This document shows positions 15,189 to 24,368 of a stretch of DNA of 64,000 nucleotides, piece by piece; the stretch's first letter is position 1; the number at the start of each line of letters is the position of its first letter. The DNA lies in the NCBI RefSeq assembly GCF_900099835.1, contig NZ_FNKP01000002.1, positions 310,001 to 374,000 on the forward strand, given 5' to 3'. A model generated the notes under the pieces. The model had not been told where the DNA came from. It made no database searches and was given only the letters and a program-made list of their open reading frames with translations. The position numbers and the translations under genes are program-made. The DNA is from Paraburkholderia fungorum. Lineage in GTDB: Bacteria; Pseudomonadota; Gammaproteobacteria; Burkholderiales; Burkholderiaceae.

Positions 15189-15872
15189 TCAGCCTTCCGG
15201 CTGCGACCCATCGGTTGTTACCCCGAGTCCCACTTCGAATGCAAAACGAAATAGATCGGCGTCCCGATCGATGCCGAGTTTTCGCATGGCGCGAGTCTTT
15301 TGGGCACTGATTGTCTGTTTGGTGCGATGCAGTCGCTCGGCTATTTCATTTATTGACAACCCTGACACAAAAAGTCGAATGACTTCTGTCTCACGTGTGC
15401 TAAGGGTTTGTACGCGAACGTTTCTTGAAAGCGGGGCTGCGGGAACAGCGTCTTCGGCTCCGCGCGATGCCGCACGAAAGTACGTGGCGCCCGCGTAGAC
15501 CGCATGAATCGCGGAGATCAAGTGGCTTGTGTCATGCGCTTTGCTCAACACCGAATGCACCCCAAGTTTCGACATTTCGCGGGCGATAGCGGGGTTCTCG
15601 ATGGTCGTGAAGACCACGATTTTGAGTGCCGGATAGGTTCGCCTGAGATAGGAAAGAAGCGTCAAGCCATCTCCAAACTCGCCACCGGGCATCGCGTAAT
15701 CGGTAATGAGGACATCACAAGGAACGCTCCTGAGCAGCTTGACAAGTTCACCGGAGTCCCCTGCTGTGCCCATGACTTCCAGCGTAGGCACTATGGAAAG
15801 ATCATGCTTGATGCCTGAAATCAATGCGGGGTGGTCGTCGGCGAGCACGAGGCGAATTTTCAATTTGCTCAT
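15189..15872 (-). CDS. RcsB/FixJ-type response regulator (REC + LuxR HTH)
   Basis: A 227-residue DNA-binding response regulator. ATG 15872 (MSKLKIRLVLADDHP) has a GGAGG ribosome site 6 bp upstream; the frame is open further but without RBS. The receiver has the acidic pair in LVLADDHP, phospho-acceptor Asp58 (LITDYAMPG), and Lys in SVLSKAHD. The C-terminal LuxR helix-turn-helix reads LSTRETEVIRLFVSGLSINE and then IAERLHRTKQTISAQKTRAMRKLG, close in style to RcsB. It is transcribed divergently from two hybrid kinases that end in Hpt domains, so it is the probable terminal receiver of their phosphorelay. Likely targets are the neighbouring adhesin genes, by analogy with adhesin-linked Rcs/Bvg-type systems. 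Confidence 0.92.
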   Translation of the reverse strand: MSKLKIRLVLADDHPALISGIKHDLSIVPTLEVMGTAGDSGELVKLLRSVPCDVLITDYAMPGGEFGDGLTLLSYLRRTYPALKIVVFTTIENPAIAREMSKLGVHSVLSKAHDTSHLISAIHAVYAGATYFRAASRGAEDAVPAAPLSRNVRVQTLSTRETEVIRLFVSGLSINEIAERLHRTKQTISAQKTRAMRKLGIDRDADLFRFAFEVGLGVTTDGSQPEG

Positions 15873-16168
15873 GCAAACCTCCGCGAAAATTAGATGACTC
15901 GGGGCGCGACGGCGAGCTGGATGTGTCCTGAATTTACCTGAAACTGGCTCAACTGAAAATACGGTCGCCAACCAGGACACAACTTCGAAGAAATGGTTGA
16001 ATTTTTGACTGGTCCGATAGCCGCTGAATTTTTGTCGTATGCGTCCGATTCGTAGCGCTTATTTGCGTGAGGCCGCGTTCTCGCCGTGATAATGAGCTTT
16101 ATCCAGTGCGCCGTGCCCGCGGCATATCTAGCGCGCTGCCAATTCACGGAAATGAACCTGGTGTCTCC
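15873..16168. promoter_or_regulatory. Divergent promoter region between response regulator and kinase 1
   Basis: About 300 bp between the starts of two divergent genes of one signalling system. No gene is seen; promoters for both must lie here, but no clear -35/-10 pair stood out. Confidence 0.4.
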
Positions 16169-19100
16169 ATGTTGTCCAGCTCGCAACAAGATGTCTTGAG
16201 TCAGTTGCACCGCTACAAGAGACTCCTTGTGTTCGGCGGCGGAGTGGCCTCCACGCTCATGATGCTTTTGGCGTTTGCACTTGCATCGTTGTCGACGGTG
16301 CGCGAGTACCTTGCTCTGGAGCGGCAGACTTTCATCGTCGGCCGAACCCAGGTCATGGACGAAATCAACGCTAGCGAAGAATTGTTCCGCTCCGCGCTGG
16401 TCGGCGCGGAACAGACGTGGCTGGAGGGAGAGCGGGCTGCACCCGGACTCGTAGAGCGCTATCGCAAGCAGGGATATGAACTGACGTATCCGCTGACACT
16501 TTCCCATACGCCGCAGCATCGCTTGCTGTTCGGCATGCCTAACAATTCACCGTCGACCGACGAGTTGCGTCAATATTTCGGGCTTGCCGCACAACTCGGG
16601 CGTGTCAGCGCAGTAAATTCGCTGGTGCGCGGACGGCAGGCCACCCGCTATTTCTATGGCGCGCAGCGCAATATCGCCGGAATTCTGACTTTGCCCTCGT
16701 CTCACCAGGCGTTGACTCCCGGGACGCCCGCCGAGCGTGAGCTTCTGCTCGCGGCCTTGGGCGACGGGCTCGATATTTTGAGTGCGATTCATGCGGGCAG
16801 GCAACTCGATCAACCGCGATTGGTGTCCTGGATGCCGCCTGCCGTCAGTCCGCTGACAGGGGCGATGGCGATCCGTATCGCCGCGCCAGCGTTTCACGCC
16901 GGGGCGCCGTTTGCGATGCTGGTGACGGAGTATGGCCCGGAGATCCTGACTTCGCCTCTGGGCGAAGGTGGCTTTGACGGTACCTATATGGTCGTGTCGG
17001 ACGCGGGCGAAGTCGTAGCGAGCACAGCCGGGCCTAAGGTGAATCCCGCACTGATTGAACGCATGCGGACGTTGGGCATTGAGCAGACGGGCGAGAAGGC
17101 GCGGCGCGAAATCTGGCGCGACGGCGTATTCACGATCTCCGATCGTTTGGGCGATACGGGCTGGGTGCTGGTCTACGCAGTCACATGGCGCGACGTCTTC
17201 GCGGGAATTGGCGCGCAGATTGGTATCAGTGCGCTGATCATCATGACGATAGTCGTGGTGATATGGACACTTTTAATCTATTTCAATCGCCACATATTCC
17301 GGCCGGTTCTTGAGCGCTCGCGTCGGGTCTTCGAGAGCGAGCACCTGAGTCGTACGCTGGTGGAGACCGCGCCGGTCGGGCTGGGTTTGATCGCGGTGCA
17401 GAACGGCGAACCGCTGCTGCGCAGTTCGGCGATGATCAAGGCGACCGAACAGATAGCCGTGCCGGCCCGAACCCTGTCGGAGGAGCTGGTCCGGCGTTAC
17501 GGACCGCGCAGCGGGGCATCCGCGGAGCAAGGCGTGACCCGGGAGGAAGTGACTCTGCCCACGCGCGAAGGCGGGACGGTGGACCTCTCGGTAAGCGTGG
17601 TGCCGGCGCGCTATCAGGGCCACGACGTGCTGGTGACCGCATTCACGGATGTGACCGCGGAACGGCGTCTGGAGCGGCAGTGGCGGGAGGCGAAATGGGC
17701 GGCCGACAAGGCTAACGCGGCGAAATCGGCGTTCCTGGCGGCGATGAGCCATGAGATCCGCACGCCAATGAACGCGTTGATGGGAAATCTGGAGTTGCTG
17801 TCGCACACGCCGCTTGATGCGTTGCAGCAGGACCGGCTCAAGACCATCCGGAGTTCGTCGGACGGTCTGCTTGCGATCGTCAGCGACGTACTGGATTTTT
17901 CGAAGATCGAGGCCGGAGAGATGACGCTGGAGCGGCTCGTGTTCGACGCGCAGGCGGTGGCCGCGCGGGTGCTGAGGATGTTCGAGCCGGTGGCGCGGGC
18001 GAAGGGGTTGAGGCTGTGGGGGGAGTTCGGCACGTCGACGACGCAGCCGATGCATGGTGACCCGACCCGGCTTGGCCAGGTAATGAACAACCTGCTGTCG
18101 AATGCGATCAAGTTTACGGAGCGCGGCGAGGTGACGCTGCGGCTGTCGGTGCCGGCAGGTCAGGGCGCTCAGGGCAGCGAGCTGGTGATCGAGGTGGAAG
18201 ACAGCGGGATCGGGATGTCTGCCGGGCAGCAGGCCTTGCTGTTCCAGGCGTTCAGCCAGGCCGACGCAACGATCAGCCGGCGCTTTGGGGGGACCGGTCT
18301 GGGGCTGGCGTTGTGCGCGCGGCTGACGGAGGCGATGGGCGGCACGATCGCGGTGCGCAGTGAGCCAGGCGAGGGCAGTGTCTTCACGGTGCGGGTGCCG
18401 CAGGGGGAGTGCGCAGGCGAGCCGGGCGTGCCCGGGGCGCGATTCGCGGGGGAGCGGGTGCTGTTCGTGGCGGCATCACCGGCATGGCACGCGTATGCGG
18501 TGGCGGCGCTGGACGGCTGGGGGCTGCAGGTGCAGGCGTACCGGCATCCGGCGCAACTCGATCAGGCGATGCTGGAGGAGGCGGACACGCTGATCCTGTG
18601 TGGCGAGCGCAATACCTGGCATGCTGATGATGAGGCGCGTCTGGTGGAAGAGTCGTCGTGGGTGATCGACTGCAGTCCGGAGGGCCCGGCGACTCCTGTG
18701 GCGACGGGCCGGGTGGTGAGGGTCTCTGGCTACGGGCTGAAGGGGCTGGAGGCGGCGCTGCGCTACACATTGCAGGCCGAGCCGCTGGAGGTGGGCCATG
18801 AGGCGCAGGGGGTGTTGTCGCGCCGGTTGAAAGTGCTGGTGGCGGAAGACAACGAGGTGAACCGGCAGCTGTTCGAGGAGCAGTTGAAGCTGCTGGATTG
18901 CGAGGTGCGGTCGGCGCAGGACGGGCAGGAAGCGCTGGCGTGTCTGTCGCAGGAGCGCTTCGACGTGCTGGTGACGGATCTGGCGATGCCGGTGCTGGAT
19001 GGTTACGGGCTGGCGCGCGAGGCGCGGGCGCGCTGGCCGGAGATGCCGATCGTGGCGGCGACGGCGAGCGCGACGCTGGAGGAGCGCTCGCGGTGCGAGG

Positions 19101-19513
19101 CGGCGGGGATCACGCGGGTGGTGACCAAGCCGCTGCAACTGGATGATCTGCTGACGACGCTGTCGGAGGTGAGCGGGGTGCCGCGCATGGCGGTGGAAGC
19201 GGCGGGTCCCGAAGGTCCGCGTGATGGCGTCCTTGGCGGGCGCGAGGTGCCGGAGCATGTGCGAGCGGCGTTTCTGCACTCGTGCGAGAGGTCGCTGGGG
19301 GTGCTCCATGCGGCGTCACGCGATGCCGATGGAGCGGCACGGGTACTGGCGGAACTGCATTCGCTACGGGGGGCGCTGGCTGTGTTCGGCTATCAAGCGC
19401 TCGCGGATCGGTATGCTGATCTGGAAGCGCGAATCAGACAACACGGTCCGGCCTCGATAGGACAACTGGATTTTGAGTTGAATATTCAGGACTTCGAGCC
19501 TACCGGAACGTGA
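16169..19513 (+). CDS. Hybrid sensor histidine kinase 1 (sensor-PAS-HisKA-HATPase-REC-Hpt)
   Basis: A 1114-residue inner-membrane phosphorelay kinase. ATG 16169 (MLSSSQQDVLSQLHRYKRLL) aligns residue for residue with the start of kinase 2. Layout: TM1 about 19-42; periplasmic sensor 43-349; TM2 350-372; PAS-like 390-500; HisKA with His528 (FLAAMSHEIRTPMNALMG); HATPase with N-box NNLLSNAIKF about 640 and G-box FGGTGLGLAL about 707; a receiver-like segment lacking acidic residues at about 760-867, as in the RcsC linker; REC with Asp937 (LVTDLAMPVLDG) and Lys in VVTKPLQ; Hpt with His1064 (LHSLRGALAVFG). From residue 375 to 1080 it is almost identical to kinase 2, while the sensor is different. 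Partner regulator is probably the one at 15189. Confidence 0.94.
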   Translation: MLSSSQQDVLSQLHRYKRLLVFGGGVASTLMMLLAFALASLSTVREYLALERQTFIVGRTQVMDEINASEELFRSALVGAEQTWLEGERAAPGLVERYRKQGYELTYPLTLSHTPQHRLLFGMPNNSPSTDELRQYFGLAAQLGRVSAVNSLVRGRQATRYFYGAQRNIAGILTLPSSHQALTPGTPAERELLLAALGDGLDILSAIHAGRQLDQPRLVSWMPPAVSPLTGAMAIRIAAPAFHAGAPFAMLVTEYGPEILTSPLGEGGFDGTYMVVSDAGEVVASTAGPKVNPALIERMRTLGIEQTGEKARREIWRDGVFTISDRLGDTGWVLVYAVTWRDVFAGIGAQIGISALIIMTIVVVIWTLLIYFNRHIFRPVLERSRRVFESEHLSRTLVETAPVGLGLIAVQNGEPLLRSSAMIKATEQIAVPARTLSEELVRRYGPRSGASAEQGVTREEVTLPTREGGTVDLSVSVVPARYQGHDVLVTAFTDVTAERRLERQWREAKWAADKANAAKSAFLAAMSHEIRTPMNALMGNLELLSHTPLDALQQDRLKTIRSSSDGLLAIVSDVLDFSKIEAGEMTLERLVFDAQAVAARVLRMFEPVARAKGLRLWGEFGTSTTQPMHGDPTRLGQVMNNLLSNAIKFTERGEVTLRLSVPAGQGAQGSELVIEVEDSGIGMSAGQQALLFQAFSQADATISRRFGGTGLGLALCARLTEAMGGTIAVRSEPGEGSVFTVRVPQGECAGEPGVPGARFAGERVLFVAASPAWHAYAVAALDGWGLQVQAYRHPAQLDQAMLEEADTLILCGERNTWHADDEARLVEESSWVIDCSPEGPATPVATGRVVRVSGYGLKGLEAALRYTLQAEPLEVGHEAQGVLSRRLKVLVAEDNEVNRQLFEEQLKLLDCEVRSAQDGQEALACLSQERFDVLVTDLAMPVLDGYGLAREARARWPEMPIVAATASATLEERSRCEAAGITRVVTKPLQLDDLLTTLSEVSGVPRMAVEAAGPEGPRDGVLGGREVPEHVRAAFLHSCERSLGVLHAASRDADGAARVLAELHSLRGALAVFGYQALADRYADLEARIRQHGPASIGQLDFELNIQDFEPTGT
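17293..19408. repeat. Direct repeat copy 1 (2.1 kb, kinase cytoplasmic half)
   Basis: Matches 20792-22907 at a constant offset of 3499 bp with no net indel. The encoded parts (about 705 residues) differ at roughly nine residues, for example MHGDP/MQGDP, SVPAGQ/SVRAGQ and GQEAL/GQDAL. Confidence 0.95.
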
Positions 19514-19667
19514 GGAAGCAACGCTCGCGCAGTCGTTCGCTGGCCGACTGGCGCGGGCAGAATCCTTTCGTTGTTCTCCAATGCAGCGGATAATCAGCTG
19601 GTTATCTGCCGTGTGAGCCGCCCCGATGATTGGGCGTCCAGCGAAAGCGTCAACGCTTCCGAAAGCT

Positions 19668-22600
19668 ATGCCACGATCCGCGCAAGACAATGTGCTAGAA
19701 CGTTTTCGTCGCTATCAACGCTTGTTGATGTTCGGGGGTGGGGCAGTGATAACGGCAGTGCTGCTTGCCGCGCTCGTCATTAACGTAGTGTCCGTTGTGC
19801 GAACCTATTTCGCGCTTCAGCATCAGGAAGTATCGCTTAACGCAAATCGACTCACAGAGTTGGACACGCGCAATATCGCGAATCTGTACAGCAACATAAG
19901 AATCATCGAAGTCGCCTGGAGAACCGGCGAGCGGGCCAGGCCAGCGCTTGTTGAACAGTATTACGACCACGGTCAGATGCTTGTTCTCCAGGATTCACCG
20001 GATCGGTTGCCTGTGTTGGTAGTCAGTTCAATTTCCAGGATTCCGTCCGATCGGACTGTTAGCCGCTATCTCCGGCTTGCTGAACAGATGAGTTATGCGT
20101 TGACGGCTGCCGCAGAGCGAAACCGGGGCGTATTGACGTCATGGTTGTTCAGTTCCGATTTTTCGCTACTTGCCATGGTCGCATCGCCGTGGCCCAGCGG
20201 TCTAACGCAGACGGTGCTTGCTGATCGTGCTGCAATATTCGCCGCGCTGACCGGCCCCAACAGCAATCTTGTTATTCCAGAGCACGTGGCGTTGCGCGAC
20301 CCCCGAACCGGGGAGCGTGCTTTTTTCTGGCTACCCTTCTACGACAGTCCGTTGAGCGGCAGACGTTCGCTTCGAATTGTCGCGCCTGTGTTCGATGAAC
20401 AGCAGAAGCCGTTCGGCTTCGTTGTCTACGAAATACCAGTCGACGCTGTCACCGCCGCTATGGGAGCGATCGGTTTTGACGGCTCGCTGTTGCTGCTGGC
20501 ACCGGATGGAAGGGTGATCACGTCATACTCCAGACGTTCGGTGGACCCTAAGGCGTTGAGTGTGGCGAGCTCTTTGACAACCGCACGCATTGCCGAGCCA
20601 ACGGGCGTCATCGTGCATAACGGCTACACGGTGTCTGGCTGGCCGATCGGACGGGGCGGCACAACGCTCGTGTTTGTGCAGTCGTGGCGCGCGATCGTCA
20701 ACGCGCTGAGTGGTCCGATTGGAATGTCGGCAGCGACGACGGCGGTGGTCATATTGTTGGTGTGGACGCTAATACTGCTGTTCGATCGACGCATATTCCG
20801 GCCGGTTCTTGAGCGCTCGCGGCGGGTGTTCGAGAGCGAGCACCTGAGTCGTACGCTGGTGGAAACCGCGCCGGTGGGACTGGGTTTGATCGCGGTGCAG
20901 AACGGTGAACCGCTGCTGCGCAGTTCGGCGATGATCAAGGCGACCGAACAGATAGCCGTGCCGGCCCGAACCCTGTCGGAGGAACTGGTCCGGCGTTACG
21001 GACCGCGCAGCGGGGCATCCGCGGAGCAAGGCGTGACCCGGGAGGAAGTGACTCTGCCCACGCGCGAAGGCGGGACGGTGGACCTTTCGGTGAGCGTGGT
21101 GCCGGCGCGCTATCAGGGCCACGACGTGCTGGTGACGGCATTCACGGATGTGACCGCGGAAAGGCGTCTGGAGCGGCAGTGGCGGGAGGCGAAATGGGCG
21201 GCCGACAAGGCTAACGCGGCGAAATCGGCGTTCCTGGCGGCGATGAGCCATGAGATCCGCACGCCGATGAACGCGCTGATGGGAAATCTGGAGTTGCTGT
21301 CGCACACGCCGCTTGATGCGTTGCAGCAGGACCGGCTCAAGACCATCCGGAGTTCGTCGGACGGTCTGCTTGCGATCGTCAGCGACGTACTGGATTTTTC
21401 GAAGATCGAGGCCGGGGAGATGACGCTGGAGCGGCTCGTGTTCGACGCGCAGGCGGTGGCCGCGCGGGTGCTGAGGATGTTCGAGCCGGTGGCGCGGGCG
21501 AAGGGGTTGAGGCTGTGGGGGGAGTTCGGCACGTCGACGACGCAGCCGATGCAGGGCGACCCGACCCGGCTCGGCCAGGTGATGAACAACCTGCTGTCGA
21601 ATGCGATCAAGTTTACGGAGCGCGGCGAGGTGACGCTGCGGCTGTCGGTGCGGGCGGGGCAGGGCGCTCAGGGCAGCGAGCTGGTGATCGAGGTGGAAGA
21701 CAGCGGGATCGGGATGTCTGCCGGGCAGCAGGCGTTGCTGTTCCAGGCGTTCAGCCAGGCCGACGCAACGATCAGCCGGCGCTTTGGCGGGACCGGTCTG
21801 GGGCTGGCGTTGTGCGCGCGGCTGACGGAGGCGATGGGCGGCACGATCGCGGTGCGCAGTGAGCCAGGCGAGGGCAGTGTCTTCACGGTGCGGGTGCCGC
21901 AGGGGGAGTGCGCAGGCGAGCCGGGCGCGCCCGGGGCGCAATTCGCGGGGGAACGGGTGCTGTTCGTGGCGGCATCACCGGCATGGCACGCGTATGCGGT
22001 GGCGGCGCTGGAGGGCTGGGGGCTGCAGGTGCAGGCGTACCGGCATCCGGCGCAACTCGATCAGGCGATGCTGGAGGAGGCGGACACGCTGATCCTGTGT
22101 GGCGAGCGCAATACCTGGCATGCTGATGATGAGGCGCGTCTGGTGGAAGAGTCGTCGTGGGTGATCGACTGCAGTCCGGAAGGCCCGGCGACACCTGTGG
22201 CGACGGGCCGGGTGGTGAGGGTCTCCGGCTACGGGCTGAAGGGGCTGGAGGCAGCGCTGCGCTACACGTTGCAGGCCGAGCCGCTGGAGGTGGGCCATGA
22301 GGCACAGGGGGTGTTGTCGCGCCGGTTGAAAGTGCTGGTGGCGGAAGACAACGAGGTGAACCGGCAGCTGTTCGAGGAGCAGTTGAAGCTGCTGGATTGC
22401 GAGGTGCGGTCGGCGCAGGACGGGCAGGACGCGCTGGCATGTCTGTCGCAGGAGCGTTTCGACGTGCTGGTGACGGATCTGGCGATGCCGGTGCTGGATG
22501 GCTACGGACTGGCGCGCGAGGCGCGGGCGCGCTGGCCGGAGATGCCGATCGTGGCGGCGACGGCGAGCGCGACGCTGGAGGAGCGCACGCGGTGCGAGGC

Positions 22601-23159
22601 GGCGGGGATCACGCGGGTGGTGACCAAGCCGCTGCAACTGGATGATCTGCTGACGACGCTGTCGGAGGTGAGCGGGGTGCCGCGCATGGCGGTGGAGGCG
22701 GCGGGTCCCGAAGGCCCGCGTGATGGCGTCCTTGGCGGGCGGGACGTGCCGGAGCATGTGCGAGCGGCGTTTCTGCACTCGTGCGAGAGGTCGCTGGGGG
22801 TGCTCCATGCGGCGTCACGCGATGCCGATGGAGCGGCACAGGTACTGGCGGAACTGCATTCGCTACGGGGGGCGCTGGCTGTGTTCGGCTATCAAGCGCT
22901 CGCGGATAGGTGCGCTCAAATGCAGGTCGCGATATCGACGAATGGTGTCCAGAGAGCACAGCACATGATTGATGCGTTCGACATCCATCTGCGCGCAGAA
23001 GTCTTGGCCGACACGACTAGTTTGCGTGAAATCCTCGCGCGAATTGTCGAGCTTGCGGAGCGCGCAGACGTACTCCCGGAAATCGTCCGTCTCGTGCGCA
23101 TGAGGTTGCCGCTGGCCGATCTACGCGACGCGGAAGACGCGGCGAGTACCGGTGCGTGA
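19668..23159 (+). CDS. Hybrid sensor histidine kinase 2 (sensor-PAS-HisKA-HATPase-REC-Hpt)
   Basis: A 1163-residue paralogue of the upstream kinase. ATG 19668 (MPRSAQDNVLERFRRYQRLL) puts every catalytic residue at the same number as in kinase 1: His528, Asp937 and Hpt His1064. TM1 is about 19-47, the periplasmic sensor 48-349 and TM2 350-371. The sensor has the same length as in kinase 1 but shares little sequence, so it should detect another cue. The cytoplasmic half is a near copy. After the Hpt motif the proteins diverge again: this one has about 85 residues where kinase 1 has about 35. It follows kinase 1 by 154 bp on the same strand and probably feeds the same response regulator. Confidence 0.94.
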   Translation: MPRSAQDNVLERFRRYQRLLMFGGGAVITAVLLAALVINVVSVVRTYFALQHQEVSLNANRLTELDTRNIANLYSNIRIIEVAWRTGERARPALVEQYYDHGQMLVLQDSPDRLPVLVVSSISRIPSDRTVSRYLRLAEQMSYALTAAAERNRGVLTSWLFSSDFSLLAMVASPWPSGLTQTVLADRAAIFAALTGPNSNLVIPEHVALRDPRTGERAFFWLPFYDSPLSGRRSLRIVAPVFDEQQKPFGFVVYEIPVDAVTAAMGAIGFDGSLLLLAPDGRVITSYSRRSVDPKALSVASSLTTARIAEPTGVIVHNGYTVSGWPIGRGGTTLVFVQSWRAIVNALSGPIGMSAATTAVVILLVWTLILLFDRRIFRPVLERSRRVFESEHLSRTLVETAPVGLGLIAVQNGEPLLRSSAMIKATEQIAVPARTLSEELVRRYGPRSGASAEQGVTREEVTLPTREGGTVDLSVSVVPARYQGHDVLVTAFTDVTAERRLERQWREAKWAADKANAAKSAFLAAMSHEIRTPMNALMGNLELLSHTPLDALQQDRLKTIRSSSDGLLAIVSDVLDFSKIEAGEMTLERLVFDAQAVAARVLRMFEPVARAKGLRLWGEFGTSTTQPMQGDPTRLGQVMNNLLSNAIKFTERGEVTLRLSVRAGQGAQGSELVIEVEDSGIGMSAGQQALLFQAFSQADATISRRFGGTGLGLALCARLTEAMGGTIAVRSEPGEGSVFTVRVPQGECAGEPGAPGAQFAGERVLFVAASPAWHAYAVAALEGWGLQVQAYRHPAQLDQAMLEEADTLILCGERNTWHADDEARLVEESSWVIDCSPEGPATPVATGRVVRVSGYGLKGLEAALRYTLQAEPLEVGHEAQGVLSRRLKVLVAEDNEVNRQLFEEQLKLLDCEVRSAQDGQDALACLSQERFDVLVTDLAMPVLDGYGLAREARARWPEMPIVAATASATLEERTRCEAAGITRVVTKPLQLDDLLTTLSEVSGVPRMAVEAAGPEGPRDGVLGGRDVPEHVRAAFLHSCERSLGVLHAASRDADGAAQVLAELHSLRGALAVFGYQALADRCAQMQVAISTNGVQRAQHMIDAFDIHLRAEVLADTTSLREILARIVELAERADVLPEIVRLVRMRLPLADLRDAEDAASTGA
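20792..22907. repeat. Direct repeat copy 2 (2.1 kb, kinase cytoplasmic half)
   Basis: Second copy of 17293-19408 in the same orientation. Recombination between copies would remove 3499 bp and leave one chimeric kinase with the first sensor and the second C-terminus. Confidence 0.95.
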
Positions 23160-23362
23160 GTGCGACGGCAACATGTCAAGCATAGGACAACCGATTGACT
23201 GTTCAGCGCGGGGCTGCGTGATTCGCTTGAACTCAAGACAATTGATGAACATCGACAAGCAGATGTGCACAGAAGATAAATCGTGCGTAGCTTTCACGCG
23301 TCTGAAAGACGAAGGCATCATGACGCGCTGGCATCCGGCACAGGCGTGCATTCGCCGTATCG

Positions 23363-24082
23363 TCAGCGCGGCTGTGCGCCGCGCAGGCCGCCCGCGATGA
23401 CCCGTTCCAGCGACATCTTCAGATGGCGCTGCATGCTCGCCTGAGCCTGGATAGGGTCATGCGCCTCGAGCGCTTCGAGGATCACCAGATGCTCATCCGG
23501 GACCGCGCCCCATGTGCTCTCGTTCTCGAAATGTCCGCGCAGCTTTTCCGACAGCGGACTGTGCCGCGCGTCGAAAAGCGTACTGACGGTACGCACCAGC
23601 ACCTCGTTGCCGCTCATCTGCGCGATCGCGAGATGGAAGGCGCGGTCGGCAGCGACCGGGATTTTCCCCGCGGCGACTTCGCGCTGCATCTCGTTGAACA
23701 ACTCACGCAGTAGCTTCAGGTCCTTCGCTTTGCAAAAAGGCGCGACGCTCGCGGCGATCGAACCTTCGATCACGCAGCGCGCGCCCATGATGTCGAGCAG
23801 GCTGTCGCCGAGTTCGGCGTGCGACAGCGATGCCTCGCCGTGAGTCTGCGGCGTTGCGCACACGTAGACGCCCGAGCCCATGCGAATTTCAACCAGCCCC
23901 TCCAGTTCGAGCGCGACCAGCGCCTCGCGGACCGACGGCCGCGACACCGCGAGCGTCGCCGCGAGCGCGCGCTCCGAAGGCAAGCGGCCGTTCGGTGCGA
24001 AATCCGGTTGCGCGATCAGACCGCGCAGCTTTTCCGCGATCTGCAGATACAGGCGGCGAGGGTCCGCGGGTTTGTCGTTCAC
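23363..24082 (-). CDS. FadR-family GntR transcriptional regulator of the sugar-acid operon
   Basis: About 239 residues. I choose GTG 24082 (VNDKPADPRRLYLQIAEKLR) because AGGAA lies 6 bp upstream; the frame also offers an ATG at 24160. The N-terminal winged helix has the GntR signature LPSERALAATLAVSRPSVRE and LVEIRMGSGVYV. The C-terminal FCD domain has the metal-ligand pattern DRAFHLAIAQMSGN and EHLVILEALEAHD. It is divergent from the L-galactonate/altronate genes, so it is probably their local repressor with a hexonate or hexuronate effector, like LgoR, ExuR or UxuR. The likely operator is the palindrome at 24236-24248. Confidence 0.88.
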   Translation of the reverse strand: MNDKPADPRRLYLQIAEKLRGLIAQPDFAPNGRLPSERALAATLAVSRPSVREALVALELEGLVEIRMGSGVYVCATPQTHGEASLSHAELGDSLLDIMGARCVIEGSIAASVAPFCKAKDLKLLRELFNEMQREVAAGKIPVAADRAFHLAIAQMSGNEVLVRTVSTLFDARHSPLSEKLRGHFENESTWGAVPDEHLVILEALEAHDPIQAQASMQRHLKMSLERVIAGGLRGAQPR

Positions 24083-24235
24083 AAGCGTTCCTGGCGAGAT
24101 GGCGCGGTCAGGCGCAATGGTTGCGAGCGCCGATTGTAGATCGAAGCAGGCCGCCCGCAAACAGCACGGCTCGGCGCAATAGCGCGCCTTCGATGCCTTC
24201 CGCGCGTCCCGGGGATTTCCCGAATATACCTAAAA

Positions 24236-24248
24236 TTGGCTTGACCAA
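24236..24248. promoter_or_regulatory. Candidate GntR operator (palindrome)
   Basis: TTGGCTTGACCAA: TTGG and CCAA arms around a 5-bp centre, similar to the TTGGT...ACCAA operators known for ExuR/UxuR-type regulators. It overlaps the putative -35 box of the operon, which suits repression. Confidence 0.55.
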
Positions 24249-24269
24249 TATCGACTGGCATTTTAATTT
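24241..24269 (+). promoter_or_regulatory. Candidate sigma-70 promoter of the sugar-acid operon
   Basis: TTGACC (24241-24246), 17-bp spacer, TAATTT (24264-24269). It lies about 100 bp before the first dehydrogenase start and inside the operator region. Confidence 0.5.
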
Positions 24270-24276
24270 GGCGAAC

Positions 24277-24302
24277 TGGTAAGGCCAGATGGTAAGGCCA
24301 GA
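24277..24302. repeat. Tandem 13-bp direct repeat in the leader
   Basis: TGGTAAGGCCAGA occurs twice back to back just downstream of the -10 box, that is in the probable 5' leader. It may be a second regulator site or a small duplication. Confidence 0.6.
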
Positions 24303-24368
24303 CAAATGCGGCGCACGGCTGTGTCCGTCGCGTCGACCGCTTCCACCCCACGTCCCCAACCACAATCG

